From: Halomonas sp. QHL1
Lineage (GTDB): Bacteria; Pseudomonadota; Gammaproteobacteria; Pseudomonadales; Halomonadaceae
DNA length: 64,000 bases
Direction: 5' to 3'
Assembly: GCF_001882345.1 (NCBI RefSeq)
Contig: NZ_MINL01000001.1
Location: forward strand, 1,635,705 to 1,699,704
Position numbers and translations under genes: made by a program. The notes under the pieces were generated by a model. That model ran no database searches, had not been told where the DNA came from, and was given only the letters and a program-made list of their open reading frames with translations. Positions 28,454-37,175 of the stretch are shown one piece after another. How positions within the stretch are numbered: the stretch's first letter is position 1; every line of letters begins with the position of its first letter.

Positions 28454-29664
28454 CCTGCCGCAACTAACCGCTCAATCGCACGCTCTAAGCGCGCCATGCC
28501 CTCGGCGATATCTGCTTCAGGAATGACCAGAGAAGGCGCCATACGCAGTACGTTCGGCCCGGCAATTAGTGCCATCAAACCCTCTTCAATAGCCAGCGGC
28601 AGAATGTCTTTGGCGCGGCCTTCATAGGCATCCGACATTTGCGCACCGATCAATAAGCCCATACCGCGAATCTCTTTAAACACGCCGTGCTTACGGTTGA
28701 TGGTTTCTAAGTGTTCGCGGAACAGATCATGGCGATGCTTAACGCCTTCGAGTACTTCGGGGGTGTCGATAAACTCCACCGCGGCCAGGGCAACGGCAGA
28801 GGCCAACGCATTACCACCGTAAGTAGAACCATGGGTGCCGACAACCAGCGATTTAGCCACTGGGTCGATTGCCAGCATGGCGCCAATGGGGAAGCCGCCG
28901 CCCAGGGATTTGGCGCTGGTGAGAATATCCGGGGTAATACCGATGTTTTTATAAGCGTAGAGCTCCCCGCTACGGCCAACGCCCGTCTGCACTTCGTCAA
29001 AAATCAGCAGAGCGTTGTGTTCATCGCAGAGATCGCGCAAACCTTGCAGGAATTCTTGGGTGCCGGGCACGATACCGCCCTCGCCCTGCATCGGTTCAAC
29101 CATAATCGCGCAGGTGTCGTCGCCAACCAGCGCGCGAACGCTCTCCAGGTCGTTGTAGGTGGCATGCAGAATGCCGCCCGGCACCGGGCCAAAGCCCTGG
29201 GAGTACTTGGGTTGGCCACCCACGCTAACGGTGAAGAAGGTACGACCGTGGAATGATTGGTGGAACGAAATGATTTTATCTTTCTGCTCACCGTAATTAT
29301 CCACCGCCCAGCGGCGCGCCAGCTTAAGCGCAGCTTCGTTGGCTTCACCGCCGGAGGAGCATAAGAAAACCTTATCGGCGAAGGTGCGCTCGACCAGCGT
29401 CTTGGCCAAATTCAGCGCTGGCTCGTTGGTATACACGTTCGAAAGGTGCCACAGCTTTTCGCCCTGCTCTTTGAGCGCGTTAACCAACACCGGATGGCAA
29501 TGACCAAGGGAGTTAACCGCGATGCCCCCGGCAAAATCGATATATTCACGCCCCTGTTGATCCCACAAGCGGCTACCTTCACCACGCACGGGAATAACCT
29601 GCTGCGGTGAGTAGTTGGGCGTCATGTAGTGGTCGTAATCTTGACGGCTTGGGGTATGGCTCAT
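28450..29664 (-). CDS. astC: Succinylornithine/acetylornithine aminotransferase
   Basis: A 404-residue class III PLP aminotransferase of the ArgD/AstC type. [51 protein letters not shown] and the PLP-lysine motif [15 protein letters not shown] are all seen. As first gene of the ast operon it should convert succinylornithine to succinylglutamate semialdehyde, and may also serve acetylornithine in arginine synthesis. The gene order astC-aruF-aruG-astD-astB matches the Pseudomonas aru operon. The 215-bp gap upstream, before a divergent SDR gene, should hold the operon promoter. Confidence 0.92.
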   Translation of the reverse strand: MSHTPSRQDYDHYMTPNYSPQQVIPVRGEGSRLWDQQGREYIDFAGGIAVNSLGHCHPVLVNALKEQGEKLWHLSNVYTNEPALNLAKTLVERTFADKVFLCSSGGEANEAALKLARRWAVDNYGEQKDKIISFHQSFHGRTFFTVSVGGQPKYSQGFGPVPGGILHATYNDLESVRALVGDDTCAIMVEPMQGEGGIVPGTQEFLQGLRDLCDEHNALLIFDEVQTGVGRSGELYAYKNIGITPDILTSAKSLGGGFPIGAMLAIDPVAKSLVVGTHGSTYGGNALASAVALAAVEFIDTPEVLEGVKHRHDLFREHLETINRKHGVFKEIRGMGLLIGAQMSDAYEGRAKDILPLAIEEGLMALIAGPNVLRMAPSLVIPEADIAEGMARLERAIERLVAAG

Positions 29665-29897
29665 GGGACGCTAGCTCCAGTGGAGGAAAGTAGTGACAAC
29701 AGTATAAGGTGGCAAAGAGTCCAAATGCTTTCAGCAATGGGACGGCAAATTATGAATAGCGGCGTATCGGCATACCACTAAACCGCCTTGAAGAACTCTA
29801 AAAGAGCCCCATACTTATTAGCAAGCTATGCGGTTATTCGCTGAGCTGCGTTGCATAGTGATGAGCACCGACACTCAGGATGAGAGGAGACCAGCGC

Positions 29898-30692
29898 ATG
29901 CAGATTGATCTAAACGGTAAGCACGCCATTATCACCGGTTCGACGGCAGGCATCGGTTTTGCGATTGCCCAAGGGCTCGCCAATGCGGGCGCTAACGTGG
30001 TCGTGACAGGACGCAGCCAGTCGCGGGTTGACGATGCCATCGAGGCGATTAAAAAAGAATCCCCCAATGCCAAAGTAGAAGGCGTTGCTGCAGATCTCGG
30101 CACCGCTGAAGGTTGCCAAACGCTTATCAAACAGCAGCCCAGCGCGGACATCCTGATCAATAACGTAGGCATTTTCGGCCCACAGGACTTTTTCGACGTT
30201 GACGACGACACTTGGCAGCAATTTTTCGATATTAATATCATGAGCGCAGTGCGGCTTTCTCGGCACTACGCCAAAGGAATGCGCGAGCGCGACTGGGGGC
30301 GTATTCAGTTTATCTCCAGCGAGTCAGGGATCAACATCCCCAGTGAAATGGTGCATTACGGCGTGACTAAATCGGCGCTGCTGTCTGTTTCACGGGGGCT
30401 GGCGAAAGTGCTTAGCGGCACCCAGGTCACTGTGAATGCCATTCTACCTGGGCCGACCCGTTCAGAAGGCGTACTCAAGATGATTGGGGAAATGGCGGAA
30501 AAAGAGGGTATTTCTCAGCAAGAGATGGAAGAACGCTTTGTTAAAGAGAACCGCCCCTCTTCCATCATCCAGCGCTTAGCAACCCCAGAGGAGGTCGCGA
30601 GCATGAGCGTCTACGCCGCCTCCCCCCAAGCCAGTGCAACCACCGGGGCGGCACTGCGCGTGGAAGGTGGCATTGTGGATACGTTAACCTGA
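29898..30692 (+). CDS. Short-chain dehydrogenase/reductase
   Basis: I start it at ATG 29898, 8 bp after GGAG, giving 264 residues. It is a classical SDR: TGSTAGIGFAIAQGLANAGANVV for the dinucleotide (TGxxxGxG), LINNVGIFGP (NNxG-like), catalytic Ser-Tyr-Lys in FISSESGINIP and VHYGVTKSALL, and a C-terminal GAALRVEGGIVDTL. It probably oxidises or reduces a small alcohol or ketone with NAD(P). It lies divergent from the ast operon and convergent with a GlxA/ArgR-type regulator. The substrate is unknown. Confidence 0.87.
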   Translation: MQIDLNGKHAIITGSTAGIGFAIAQGLANAGANVVVTGRSQSRVDDAIEAIKKESPNAKVEGVAADLGTAEGCQTLIKQQPSADILINNVGIFGPQDFFDVDDDTWQQFFDINIMSAVRLSRHYAKGMRERDWGRIQFISSESGINIPSEMVHYGVTKSALLSVSRGLAKVLSGTQVTVNAILPGPTRSEGVLKMIGEMAEKEGISQQEMEERFVKENRPSSIIQRLATPEEVASMSVYAASPQASATTGAALRVEGGIVDTLT

Positions 30693-30734
30693 TCCCTCTA
30701 ATCTTATCCTTCTAATCTTTTCCTTCTAACCCAG
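30693..30734. repeat. Three 14-bp tandem units between convergent genes
   Basis: Units TCCCTCTAATCTTA, TCCTTCTAATCTTT and TCCTTCTAACCCAG follow one another directly after the SDR stop, the last one running into the stop codon of the convergent regulator gene. It is a short imperfect tandem repeat without a visible role. Confidence 0.6.
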
Positions 30735-31703
30735 GCGCTCTTCTCTCGGCGTCATGCCGAAATGGTGACGGTAGGCGGTAGAAAAGTGTGCGCCAGAGGA
30801 AAACCCCGTGGCAAACGCAATATCGCCTACCGGCCGGTCACTATCGCGCAGCTGTTTGCGCGCCTCTTGTAAGCGTAAATCCAGGTAGTACCGGCTGGGC
30901 ACCGCCTGCAGATACTTCTTAAATAGCCGCTCCAACTGACGCCGGGAGATACCCAGGTGTTCGGCCAGTTCCAGGGTCGAGAGTGGCTCCTCAATATTGG
31001 CTTCCATCAGTGTGACAGCATCCACTAAGCTTTGCGGTGCATGACCCAAACGGCTTCGCAGCGGCACGTGTTGGCGCTCATCAGCCAAGCGAATGCGGTC
31101 GCAGACAAACTGCTCCGACACCTGTTCGGCCAAGCGGGCGCCGTGATGCTGGCCAATCAGCGTGAGCATCAGATCCATGGCCGCGGTACCGCCCGCGCAG
31201 GTCAGCCTGTCGCGATCAATTTCAAACAGCTGTTGAGAAAGCGTCACTTGCGGATAGGCCTGAGAAAAAGCCTCAAACCGCTGCCAGGGCAGCGTCGCAC
31301 GATAGCCTTCCAGCAACCCACAGCGCGCCAACACCTCAGTTCCGCCTGCTAATCCACCCAGTGCCACGCCACGCCCCTGGTGCCCCCGCAACCACTCATT
31401 CAGCTTTGCGGGCAACGTATACGGCAGCGGCGTTGGTGCGCATATCAACAGCAGGTCGAGCGGTCCTAATGCGGCACCTAATGCGTGCTGGGCAATAAGC
31501 GACAGCTGGGCGCTGCTGCGGACGGGTTCGTCGTTGAGGCTTAATGTGGCGGTGTGGTAAAGCATCTGACCACTCAGCTGGTTAGCCATTTGCAGCGGCT
31601 CCAGTGCGCTGGCGTGGGTCAATAACGAGAACCCTGGCAGCAGCAGAAAGGCCACTCGCCGACGGGGAGTGCCTGTTTGAGAGGTTAACGGGTTGGGCTG
31701 CAT
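30726..31703 (-). CDS. GlxA-family AraC-type regulator, ArgR/GbdR-like
   Basis: A 325-residue regulator with an N-terminal DJ-1/PfpI-like domain (RRVAFLLLPGFSLLTHASALE; the nucleophile elbow region reads LGGLAGGTEVLARCGLL, without Cys at the usual site) and a C-terminal AraC domain: LMEANIEEPLSTLELAEHL, ISRRQLERLFKKYLQAVPSR, then FSSGAHFSTAYRHHFGMTPR. This C-terminus is close to that of Pseudomonas ArgR, GbdR and CdhR. Because the arginine-degrading ast operon is one gene away, an ArgR-like role in arginine-responsive activation is likely, but that is inference from location and family. Confidence 0.82.
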   Translation of the reverse strand: MQPNPLTSQTGTPRRRVAFLLLPGFSLLTHASALEPLQMANQLSGQMLYHTATLSLNDEPVRSSAQLSLIAQHALGAALGPLDLLLICAPTPLPYTLPAKLNEWLRGHQGRGVALGGLAGGTEVLARCGLLEGYRATLPWQRFEAFSQAYPQVTLSQQLFEIDRDRLTCAGGTAAMDLMLTLIGQHHGARLAEQVSEQFVCDRIRLADERQHVPLRSRLGHAPQSLVDAVTLMEANIEEPLSTLELAEHLGISRRQLERLFKKYLQAVPSRYYLDLRLQEARKQLRDSDRPVGDIAFATGFSSGAHFSTAYRHHFGMTPREERLG

Positions 31704-31862
31704 GATAACTGACTGAGCTGCATAAAAATCCGCCGTGGGTAAACGACTATCTTACCCAATTGCGTAGAGGATCGCAGCGTTATGACCACTGCAGCAAAAA
31801 CGTGACGCATGAATGCAAATTGCCGGGCACAAGGCCCGGCAAAACGAGAGAATGGTTAAGCA

Positions 31863-32084
31863 CTAATTACCCCGGTTAATAATGCCTAACACAATGATAC
31901 TGACCACAATCACCCCGAGAATGATGACCACCAGTGGGAGTAATTTATATAAACCGCCCGGTCGCTGCTTGGCTTCAGGCTGTAGATGCGGTTTTGAGGT
32001 TTCATAATCCTCGGGCACCCGCTCATTAATAATATGCTGCTTCTCTTCTTCCGGGGTTTTGCTTTCCCTAGTATCCATAAACAC
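31863..32084 (-). CDS. Small single-helix membrane protein
   Basis: A 73-residue protein with a charged hydrophilic N-terminal half (EEEKQHIINERVPEDYETSK) and one C-terminal membrane helix (LLPLVVIILGVIVVSIIVLGI) followed by INRGN. The initiator could be the first or third codon (MFMDT); GGGAGGTG lies just upstream. It is a tail-anchored or single-pass inner-membrane protein of unknown function. It is upstream of the regulator gene and downstream of fabV on the same strand. Confidence 0.6.
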   Translation of the reverse strand: MFMDTRESKTPEEEKQHIINERVPEDYETSKPHLQPEAKQRPGGLYKLLPLVVIILGVIVVSIIVLGIINRGN

Positions 32085-32133
32085 CTCCCGCGTTCCGGTC
32101 GAATTGGGCGGCGCTACCGCCTCTGAGAATGGC

Positions 32134-33345
32134 TTACAGATTCACGACATCAAACTTAACCTCTGGATTGACGTCGGCATCGTAATCTACATCGTCACGC
32201 TCAAAGCCAAACAGCTTCAAGAATTCGTGCTTATAACCAGCATAGTCGGTAATCTCGAATAAGTTTTCGGTCGTCACTTCCGGCCAAAGATCCTGGCAAG
32301 CTTGCTGAACGTCGTCACGCAGCTCCCAGTCATCCATGCGCAGACGCCCGGCTTCATCAGTCACCAACTCGCCCCGCTGACCTTGAGCGGAATAAAGCTG
32401 CTCACCGAACAGGCGATTCAACTGATCGATGGTGCCTTCATGCAGGCCCTGCTCTTTCATGATGCGATAGACCATGGCGATATAGAGCGGCATCACCGGA
32501 ATCGCCGCACTTGCCTGAGTGACTACTGATTTAAGCACGGCAACGTTGGCACCGCCGCCGGTAGCTTTTAATTTGCTGTCGATCGCCGTGGCAGCGCGGT
32601 CCAGATCTTCCTTGGCTTTACCCAGTGCGCCGTGCCAGTAAATCGGCCAAGTGATTTCGGTGCCGATATAGCTAAACGCCACGCTGCGCGCGCCTTTTGC
32701 CAACACGCCAGCCTGGTCAAGCGCGTCCATCCACAGCTCCCAATCTTCGCCGCCCATCACGGTGATGGTGTCGTCGATCTCTTGCTGGGTAGCAGGCTCT
32801 ACTTCCGCTTCGATAATCGCGTCTTTATTGGTATCGATAGCCGTAGCGCGGTAAGTTTCGCCAATTGGCTTGAGGCTCGAGCGCTTAAGTTCGCCGCTAT
32901 CCGGCAGCTTGCGAACGGGAGATGCCAGTGAGTAGACCACCAGATCGATCTCGCCCATATCTTGCTTGATCAGTTCGATAGCTTTTTCCCGCGCTTCATG
33001 GGAGAACGCATCGCCATTGATCGATTTGCTGTACAGCCCTTCCTGCTTGGCAAACTTGTCGAAAGCGGCACTGTTGTACCAACCTGCGGTGCCTGGCTTT
33101 TTATCGGTGGCAGGTTTTTCAAAGAACACTCCCAGGGTGTCGGCGCCATAGCCAAAGGCCGCGGTAATCCGCGCGGCTAGGCCATAGCCACTTGATGCAC
33201 CAATCACCAACACTTTCTTCGGGCCAGCCTGCTTATCCAAACCGCGGGCACGCGTTGCTTCAATCTGTTCGCGAACGTTCTGCTCGCAGCCAATAGGGTG
33301 AGTGGTGGTACAAATAAAGCCGCGCACTTTGGGTTTAATAATCAC
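32134..33345 (-). CDS. fabV: Enoyl-[acyl-carrier-protein] reductase FabV
   Basis: I start it at the GTG of [20 protein letters not shown], which matches the invariant FabV N-terminus ([20 protein letters not shown]) and follows GAGG; this gives 403 residues, the family's usual length. The NAD(H)-binding [27 protein letters not shown] and the catalytic Tyr-x8-Lys ([10 protein letters not shown]) are visible. FabV reduces trans-2-enoyl-ACP (or -CoA) in the last step of fatty-acid elongation, and in some bacteria it confers natural triclosan tolerance. It is transcribed leftward, alone. Confidence 0.93.
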   Translation of the reverse strand: MIIKPKVRGFICTTTHPIGCEQNVREQIEATRARGLDKQAGPKKVLVIGASSGYGLAARITAAFGYGADTLGVFFEKPATDKKPGTAGWYNSAAFDKFAKQEGLYSKSINGDAFSHEAREKAIELIKQDMGEIDLVVYSLASPVRKLPDSGELKRSSLKPIGETYRATAIDTNKDAIIEAEVEPATQQEIDDTITVMGGEDWELWMDALDQAGVLAKGARSVAFSYIGTEITWPIYWHGALGKAKEDLDRAATAIDSKLKATGGGANVAVLKSVVTQASAAIPVMPLYIAMVYRIMKEQGLHEGTIDQLNRLFGEQLYSAQGQRGELVTDEAGRLRMDDWELRDDVQQACQDLWPEVTTENLFEITDYAGYKHEFLKLFGFERDDVDYDADVNPEVKFDVVNL

Positions 33346-33561
33346 ATCGAACCTCGTTATCGGATAGATTTTGCTTTTGACATCATAACTAGTGACATCG
33401 TTTTGCCATAGTTTTTGCCATAGCAACGTCATGTCTCAGTGGGGCTATTCTAGCTGTCTCCGTGCGCCCTGTCCGCTCTTGAGCTATTGTCTACCATTGA
33501 GATACAGCCACTTTCGCGTCACGATAGCCGCTTAAGCAACAACTTCCCTAATGAGGCGACC

Positions 33562-33948
33562 ATGAATGCGCAGCAGCTAGTAGATGAACGCGGCGATCTT
33601 TGGCTAGCGCTCGCCCCGCTGTGGCTAGACCGTGAACCCAGCGAGCGCGATTACGCGCGTATGGTCGAGGTCGTAGAGCGCTACGATATGACCCTTAACG
33701 AGCTTGAATGGATGTTTCGCCTGGAAATGGCGCCCGTGATGTCTCGCCATCAACTCTCAATTGCCAGCGAGTGGCGACAATTTGACGACTATAAGCTGAT
33801 GAAACAGTTGGTCAATCACAACATGCGTTTGAAGGGCTGGCGACGCAAAAGCTGGGCGCTGTTTTCAGGCTTAACAACCATGATGGTGCGTCACCGCTGG
33901 AACGCGCTAATGAACCGTGTAGCAGTCGCGCGGGGCGAGCAGGTATAG
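33562..33948 (+). CDS. Conserved hypothetical protein, probably cytosolic
   Basis: I choose ATG 33562, which follows ATGAGGCGACC, giving 128 residues (MNAQQLVDERGDLWLALAPL). It is a helix-rich, charged protein with ERYDMTLNELEWMFRLEMAP and LMKQLVNHNMRLKGWRRKSW. No signal peptide or catalytic motif is visible. It lies divergent from fabV and convergent with the glutathione peroxidase gene. I do not recognise the family with confidence. Confidence 0.6.
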   Translation: MNAQQLVDERGDLWLALAPLWLDREPSERDYARMVEVVERYDMTLNELEWMFRLEMAPVMSRHQLSIASEWRQFDDYKLMKQLVNHNMRLKGWRRKSWALFSGLTTMMVRHRWNALMNRVAVARGEQV

Positions 33949-33966
33949 AAGGAGCGTATCTCGACG

Positions 33967-34458
33967 CTAGGGGTAACTTTGATCCAAGGCTGTTTCTAAT
34001 GCAAGGCGTAGCGGGCGCCCGTGGTCGCGCGGACCAAAGCGGGCAATCACCTTGCCATCACGGCCCACCAGGAACTTGGTAAAATTCCATTTGATCAGTT
34101 GTGTGCCCAGCACGCCAGGCGCCTCACGCTTGAGCAGTACAAACAGTGGATGGGCTCCACTGCCGTTGACATTGACCTTCTCCAGTAACGGAAAACTGAC
34201 ACCAAACTGCTGTTCACCAAATTGGCAAAACGCTTGAGCGCTCTCCGGAGATTGGCGGCCAAACTGATTGCACGGAAAACCGAGTACGGTAAAGCCACGA
34301 TCCCGGTAGCGCTGAAAAAGGGTTTCGAGTTCGCTTAGCTGCGGGGTAAAACCACACTGGCTGGCAACGTTAACCACCAGCAACACCTGGCCGCGCAGCG
34401 CACGTAAGTTAAACGGCAGCCCTTGGTGGGTATAGCAATCTTGGTCATATATTTGCAT
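33967..34458 (-). CDS. Glutathione/thioredoxin peroxidase
   Basis: I start it at the ATG of MQIYDQDCYTHQG, giving 163 residues, the normal size. The peroxidase signatures are NVASQCGFTPQLSELETLF (peroxidatic Cys, not selenocysteine), LGFPCNQFGRQSP (Gln of the tetrad) and KWNFTKFLVGRDG (Trp and Asn of the tetrad). It reduces hydroperoxides using glutathione or, more likely for Cys-type bacterial enzymes, thioredoxin. The upstream extension of the frame toward 34557 overlaps the lysE-like gene and lacks homology, so I leave it out. Confidence 0.9.
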   Translation of the reverse strand: MQIYDQDCYTHQGLPFNLRALRGQVLLVVNVASQCGFTPQLSELETLFQRYRDRGFTVLGFPCNQFGRQSPESAQAFCQFGEQQFGVSFPLLEKVNVNGSGAHPLFVLLKREAPGVLGTQLIKWNFTKFLVGRDGKVIARFGPRDHGRPLRLALETALDQSYP

Positions 34459-34516
34459 TAAGCGGCCCCACAAAACCCCAAACGGCATAGGTATCACCAT
34501 GCCACGGCTATACTTT

Positions 34517-35134
34517 TTACACCAGCGGTCCGGCGACCACGCGTAGCGCCAGCGCAATTAATAGTACGCCGGTGATACGGTTAATCCAGTGGGCACGTCG
34601 TTGCAGCCAGGGCAGAATCTGTGAGTGGGAAAGCACTACCGCCACCAACACATACCAGCCTCCATCAATAATCATCGCCGTTAACACAATAATAGCTTTG
34701 GCCAGCCCACTCATCTCCGGGGTTACAAACTGGCTCAGCAGCGCGACAAAGAATAGAATCAGCTTCGGGTTGCCCAATGCCACTAACACGCCCTCTTTGG
34801 CTGCTTGCCCGCGGCTAGTGACAATCGCATTAGGCTCTAAGGCACCGGCTTTCCCGGCGCGCAGCGCTTTAATCCCGAGCCACGCCAAGTAAGCCGCACC
34901 GCACCAGGTAATAAGTTGGAACAGTAGCGGAAAACCGGCGATTAACGCCCCTAGCCCCCAAACGGTCAGTAGCGCATAAAAGCCCACCCCAAAGGCATGG
35001 AAGATGGCTGCAGTCACCCCGGTAAAACGCCCGCCGCCTAACGTATGGCGCAGCACCAGTGCCAAACTCGGCCCCGGCGACATAGCGCCCATGGCACAAA
35101 TCGCGGCGAGTGATAGCCAGAGTGTCAACGGCAT
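34517..35134 (-). CDS. LysE/RhtB-family amino-acid exporter
   Basis: I start it at the ATG of MPLTLWLSLAAICAM, after CAAGGAGAAACAGGC, giving 205 residues. The six-helix LysE fold is clear: GAMSPGPSLALVLRHTLGGGR (the family signature), AYLAWLGIKALRAG and LGNPKLILFFVALLSQFV. It should export an amino acid or a related metabolite across the inner membrane. It is followed on the same strand by the glutathione peroxidase gene; upstream lies the promoter region of the disrupted yebC locus. The substrate is unknown. Confidence 0.88.
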   Translation of the reverse strand: MPLTLWLSLAAICAMGAMSPGPSLALVLRHTLGGGRFTGVTAAIFHAFGVGFYALLTVWGLGALIAGFPLLFQLITWCGAAYLAWLGIKALRAGKAGALEPNAIVTSRGQAAKEGVLVALGNPKLILFFVALLSQFVTPEMSGLAKAIIVLTAMIIDGGWYVLVAVVLSHSQILPWLQRRAHWINRITGVLLIALALRVVAGPLV

Positions 35135-35164
35135 GCCTGTTTCTCCTTGATGGGTCGATATCAC

Positions 35165-35345
35165 AGTATCGGGGGCTGACGGCCAGTATACGCTAAGCCA
35201 AGCAACACTTCGGTAAGCGCCTCAAATAACGCTGTTAGCATGGTACGCTGTTGGGTAAAATTTCCTCTTTTCGCTCTATGCGACTCTTCGCTCTTTTTTC
35301 ACTCTTTTAGAAACACTCGCCCCACCACTCAATGCGCGGGGCATA
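35165..35345 (+). promoter_or_regulatory. Probable native promoter region of yebC, now cut off from the gene
   Basis: Before the island inserted, this 181-bp stretch lay directly upstream of yebC. A candidate -10 box TAAAAT lies at 35256-35261, with a weak -35-like TTAGCA at 35235-35240. It is followed by a tandem-repeat leader. In the present arrangement it can only drive the truncated yebC stub and possibly the integrase gene. Confidence 0.4.
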
Positions 35346-35420
35346 TAGAAAACATAAGTCTAGAAAACATAGGTCTAGAAAACATAGGTCTTGAAAACCT
35401 AGGACTTGAAAACATAGGAC
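35346..35420 (+). repeat. Five 15-bp tandem repeats in the native yebC leader
   Basis: Five contiguous 15-bp units: TAGAAAACATAAGTC, TAGAAAACATAGGTC twice, TTGAAAACCTAGGAC and TTGAAAACATAGGAC. The last unit supplies the AGGA Shine-Dalgarno of the native yebC start seven bases before the ATG at 35427. In one frame they would read as LENIG-type pentapeptide repeats, but I see no convincing gene there. Unit number could vary by slippage. Confidence 0.9.
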
Positions 35421-35423
35421 GGC

Positions 35424-35512
35424 AACATGGGCAGGGCTTTTCAGAACCGTAAGGAATCCATGGCCAAAACGGCCGATGCAAAGACCAAGGTCTACAGCAA
35501 ATATGGACGCGA
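35424..35512 (+). repeat. attL-type 89-bp direct repeat (5' end of yebC)
   Basis: These 89 bases are identical to 42515-42603, by direct reading. They span three bases before the yebC start codon and its first 28-29 codons. The copies are offset by 7,091 bp, the size of the integrated element. A tyrosine integrase gene begins 82 bp inside this end. Confidence 0.95.
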
Positions 35513-35543
35513 AACAGCCAATACCACTAAGCATTTGTTTTAA
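35427..35543 (+). pseudogene. Truncated yebC stub created by island insertion
   Basis: This frame starts at the native yebC ATG with its own Shine-Dalgarno (AGGA, 7 bp). It reads [20 protein letters not shown], continues to KYGRE like the intact gene, then leaves the 89-bp repeat and ends with TANTTKHLF and TAA. The result is a 38-residue peptide holding only the basic N-terminal arm of YebC. It is best seen as a by-product of integration, but it retains the native promoter and ribosome-binding site and may still be translated. Confidence 0.75.
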
Positions 35544-35571
35544 ATAGAGATTAACGCTCTGTACCACCAAG
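35522..35571. other. Left-end integrase arm-site candidates (TACCAC core)
   Basis: Two copies of TACCAC followed by T/C-AAG lie just inside the left repeat: TACCACTAAG at 35522-35531 and TACCACCAAG at 35562-35571. The same core occurs twice, in reverse orientation, near the right end (GTGGTA, about 42380-42396). Paired arm-type sites near both ends are typical of tyrosine integrases. Confidence 0.5.
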
Positions 35572-35593
35572 TAATCCAAAAGGTGATACAGAA

Positions 35594-36739
35594 ATGGCGT
35601 ATTTAATGAAAGATAGGCATGGCACCTATTACCTTAGATTAGTTCTCACTAATGAGCTTAGGCTGCGACTGGGTATTGCAGACAGTAGGCAAAGGGAGTT
35701 CCGCAGGAGCTTAGATACTAAATCTAAACGTGAAGCTGCTAGAAGGTTTCCTGATGCGTATGTGAAGGCTGTTAGTAGCTTTGAAGCTGCTCCTCAAGAA
35801 GCTAGCCCATCACCAGCAGCAAGAAGCTCTCAACCCGCCCTTTCCTCTCTACTGGCTAAGCACTCTAAGCATCAAGGGTTAACAGGTATACTCCCCTCAA
35901 CACTGCATGGCAGGCTACACGCCGTTGGGCTGTTGATGAAATACATTGGTGATAAGCCTGTTAATGAGTATGAAAAGCAGGATGCTAGACGGTTTAGAGA
36001 TAAGCTTTCAGAAACACCGAAAAAGGGTTATCCAGATGAAAAGATTTCTGTAAGCACTCTTAATATCTACATCTCAAGGGTGCAAGCGTTCTTTAATTGG
36101 CTTGAGCAAGAGGGCTTCGTAACTGATAACGTATTCAAAGGGATGAAAGTTCAGGTTAAGAGGCTGCAATCGTCTTATCGTAGTGTTTTTACCGCTGAAG
36201 ACCTCACAATGATATTCAGCCATATCAATACTGAAGATGTGCGTCTTGATCGGTTATTTGTAACATATATAGCGTTCTACACTGCTTGCAGAATATCTGA
36301 AGCGTGTCAGTTATCCAAAGAAGACGTATATCAAGTTGATGGTGTTTGGTGTATTCATATCCGAGAAAATAAACCTTACCAAAGACTCAAGAATGCCTAT
36401 TCAGAAAGGGTAATACCTGTACACAGTGAGCTTATTAAGCTTGGACTACTTGAACATTGTGATACTGTTGAAGATCGGTTATTACCTAACGCTAAACCTG
36501 CCGCAATTTCACAATGGTTTGGTAAGCTTTTAATCAAGCTATTTATTGGCCCAGACAAGACCTTTCACAGCTTCCGGCATACAGGTGTAAACATTCTCAA
36601 GCAACACGGTGTCGATGTATCACTTACAGCCGCGTTAATGGGTCACTCTACAGGTACGATGGCCTATGATAGATACGGTAAAACACTTAAACCTGAAGCC
36701 TTAGTAGACATAGTAGAGCTAATAAAGCTTAAAGGATAA
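35594..36739 (+). CDS. Tyrosine-recombinase integrase of the yebC island
   Basis: A 381-residue integrase with an N-terminal arm/DUF6538-like part (YLMKDRHGTYYLRLVLTNEL), a SAM-like core-binding domain (about 80-180) and a catalytic domain. The catalytic residues visible are Arg233 (TACRISEACQL), His325 and Arg328 (HSFRHTGVN), His351 (LMGHSTGTMA) and the nucleophile Tyr361 (DRYGK). AAGGTGAT lies 7 bp before the ATG. It sits right inside the left repeat and reads into the island, as expected for the enzyme that recombines the 89-bp sites. Base composition is clearly AT-richer than in the flanking host genes. No excisionase gene is recognisable nearby. Confidence 0.92.
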   Translation: MAYLMKDRHGTYYLRLVLTNELRLRLGIADSRQREFRRSLDTKSKREAARRFPDAYVKAVSSFEAAPQEASPSPAARSSQPALSSLLAKHSKHQGLTGILPSTLHGRLHAVGLLMKYIGDKPVNEYEKQDARRFRDKLSETPKKGYPDEKISVSTLNIYISRVQAFFNWLEQEGFVTDNVFKGMKVQVKRLQSSYRSVFTAEDLTMIFSHINTEDVRLDRLFVTYIAFYTACRISEACQLSKEDVYQVDGVWCIHIRENKPYQRLKNAYSERVIPVHSELIKLGLLEHCDTVEDRLLPNAKPAAISQWFGKLLIKLFIGPDKTFHSFRHTGVNILKQHGVDVSLTAALMGHSTGTMAYDRYGKTLKPEALVDIVELIKLKG

Positions 36740-36744
36740 ATATT

Positions 36745-36936
36745 GTGAATATAACGTCATTATTACTAATAGCTACTCTTTCAATACAAGTGGAAAGTGG
36801 CAAGCACGCCTATGACATTGCCCTTGATTATTGTAAATCTCAAGGCTCAACACTTGCCCAATACACTCCCAAGGCTGACAAGGTGATATTTAGCTGTAGT
36901 AACGACCTCTCAAAACGAATAACCATTACAAGATAG
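36745..36936 (+). CDS. Small putative exported protein
   Basis: A 63-residue protein starting at GTG, five bases after the integrase stop, with AAAGGA upstream. The first 15 residues are hydrophobic (NITSLLLIATLSIQV) and may be a signal peptide, although the processed protein would then be only about 45 residues. The mature part has KHAYDIALDYCKSQGSTLAQ and ends CSNDLSKRITITR, with two cysteines. A decayed second copy lies at about 37425-37602. It probably shares the integrase transcript. I do not recognise the family. Confidence 0.55.
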   Translation: MNITSLLLIATLSIQVESGKHAYDIALDYCKSQGSTLAQYTPKADKVIFSCSNDLSKRITITR

Positions 36937-37007
36937 GGGTAACAGGGGTTCTAGGAGATTGCTGGTTAGGCCCCCTAAAACCCTTGATAAATACCACTAC
37001 CAGATCA

Positions 37008-37175
37008 TTATATCTTGTCTAGCTCTGCAATCAGCTTTTCCAGGTGACTAATACATTCACTCCATTGTTTCTGTTTCTTGGGAGAAGCCTTATCTTCCAG
37101 TCTATCTATACTGACCCATACGTCATTACCTAGAAATCTCACCAATTCTTTCTTAGTCATAATAACGCCGCTCAT
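37008..37175 (-). CDS. Small charged protein, hypothetical
   Basis: The start chosen is the internal ATG of MSGVIMTKKELVRFLG, nine bases after AGGAG; an upstream ATG at 37196 has no ribosome-binding site. The product has 55 residues with an amphipathic helical C-terminus (KQWSECISHLEKLIAELDKI). TKKELVRFLG resembles the N-terminus of small DNA-binding or excisionase-like proteins, but no helix-turn-helix can be shown. It runs opposite to the integrase, so it could be an island regulator. Low confidence. Confidence 0.4.
   Translation of the reverse strand: MSGVIMTKKELVRFLGNDVWVSIDRLEDKASPKKQKQWSECISHLEKLIAELDKI

Noticed and set aside
35346..35420. Possible CRISPR-like array
   Set aside because: The 15-bp units are contiguous with no spacers, and no Cas genes occur in the window.
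35240..35452. Open frame with LENIG-type peptide repeats
   Set aside because: The peptide repeat is simply the 15-bp DNA repeat read in one frame; it overlaps the yebC start in another frame and has no ribosome-binding site.
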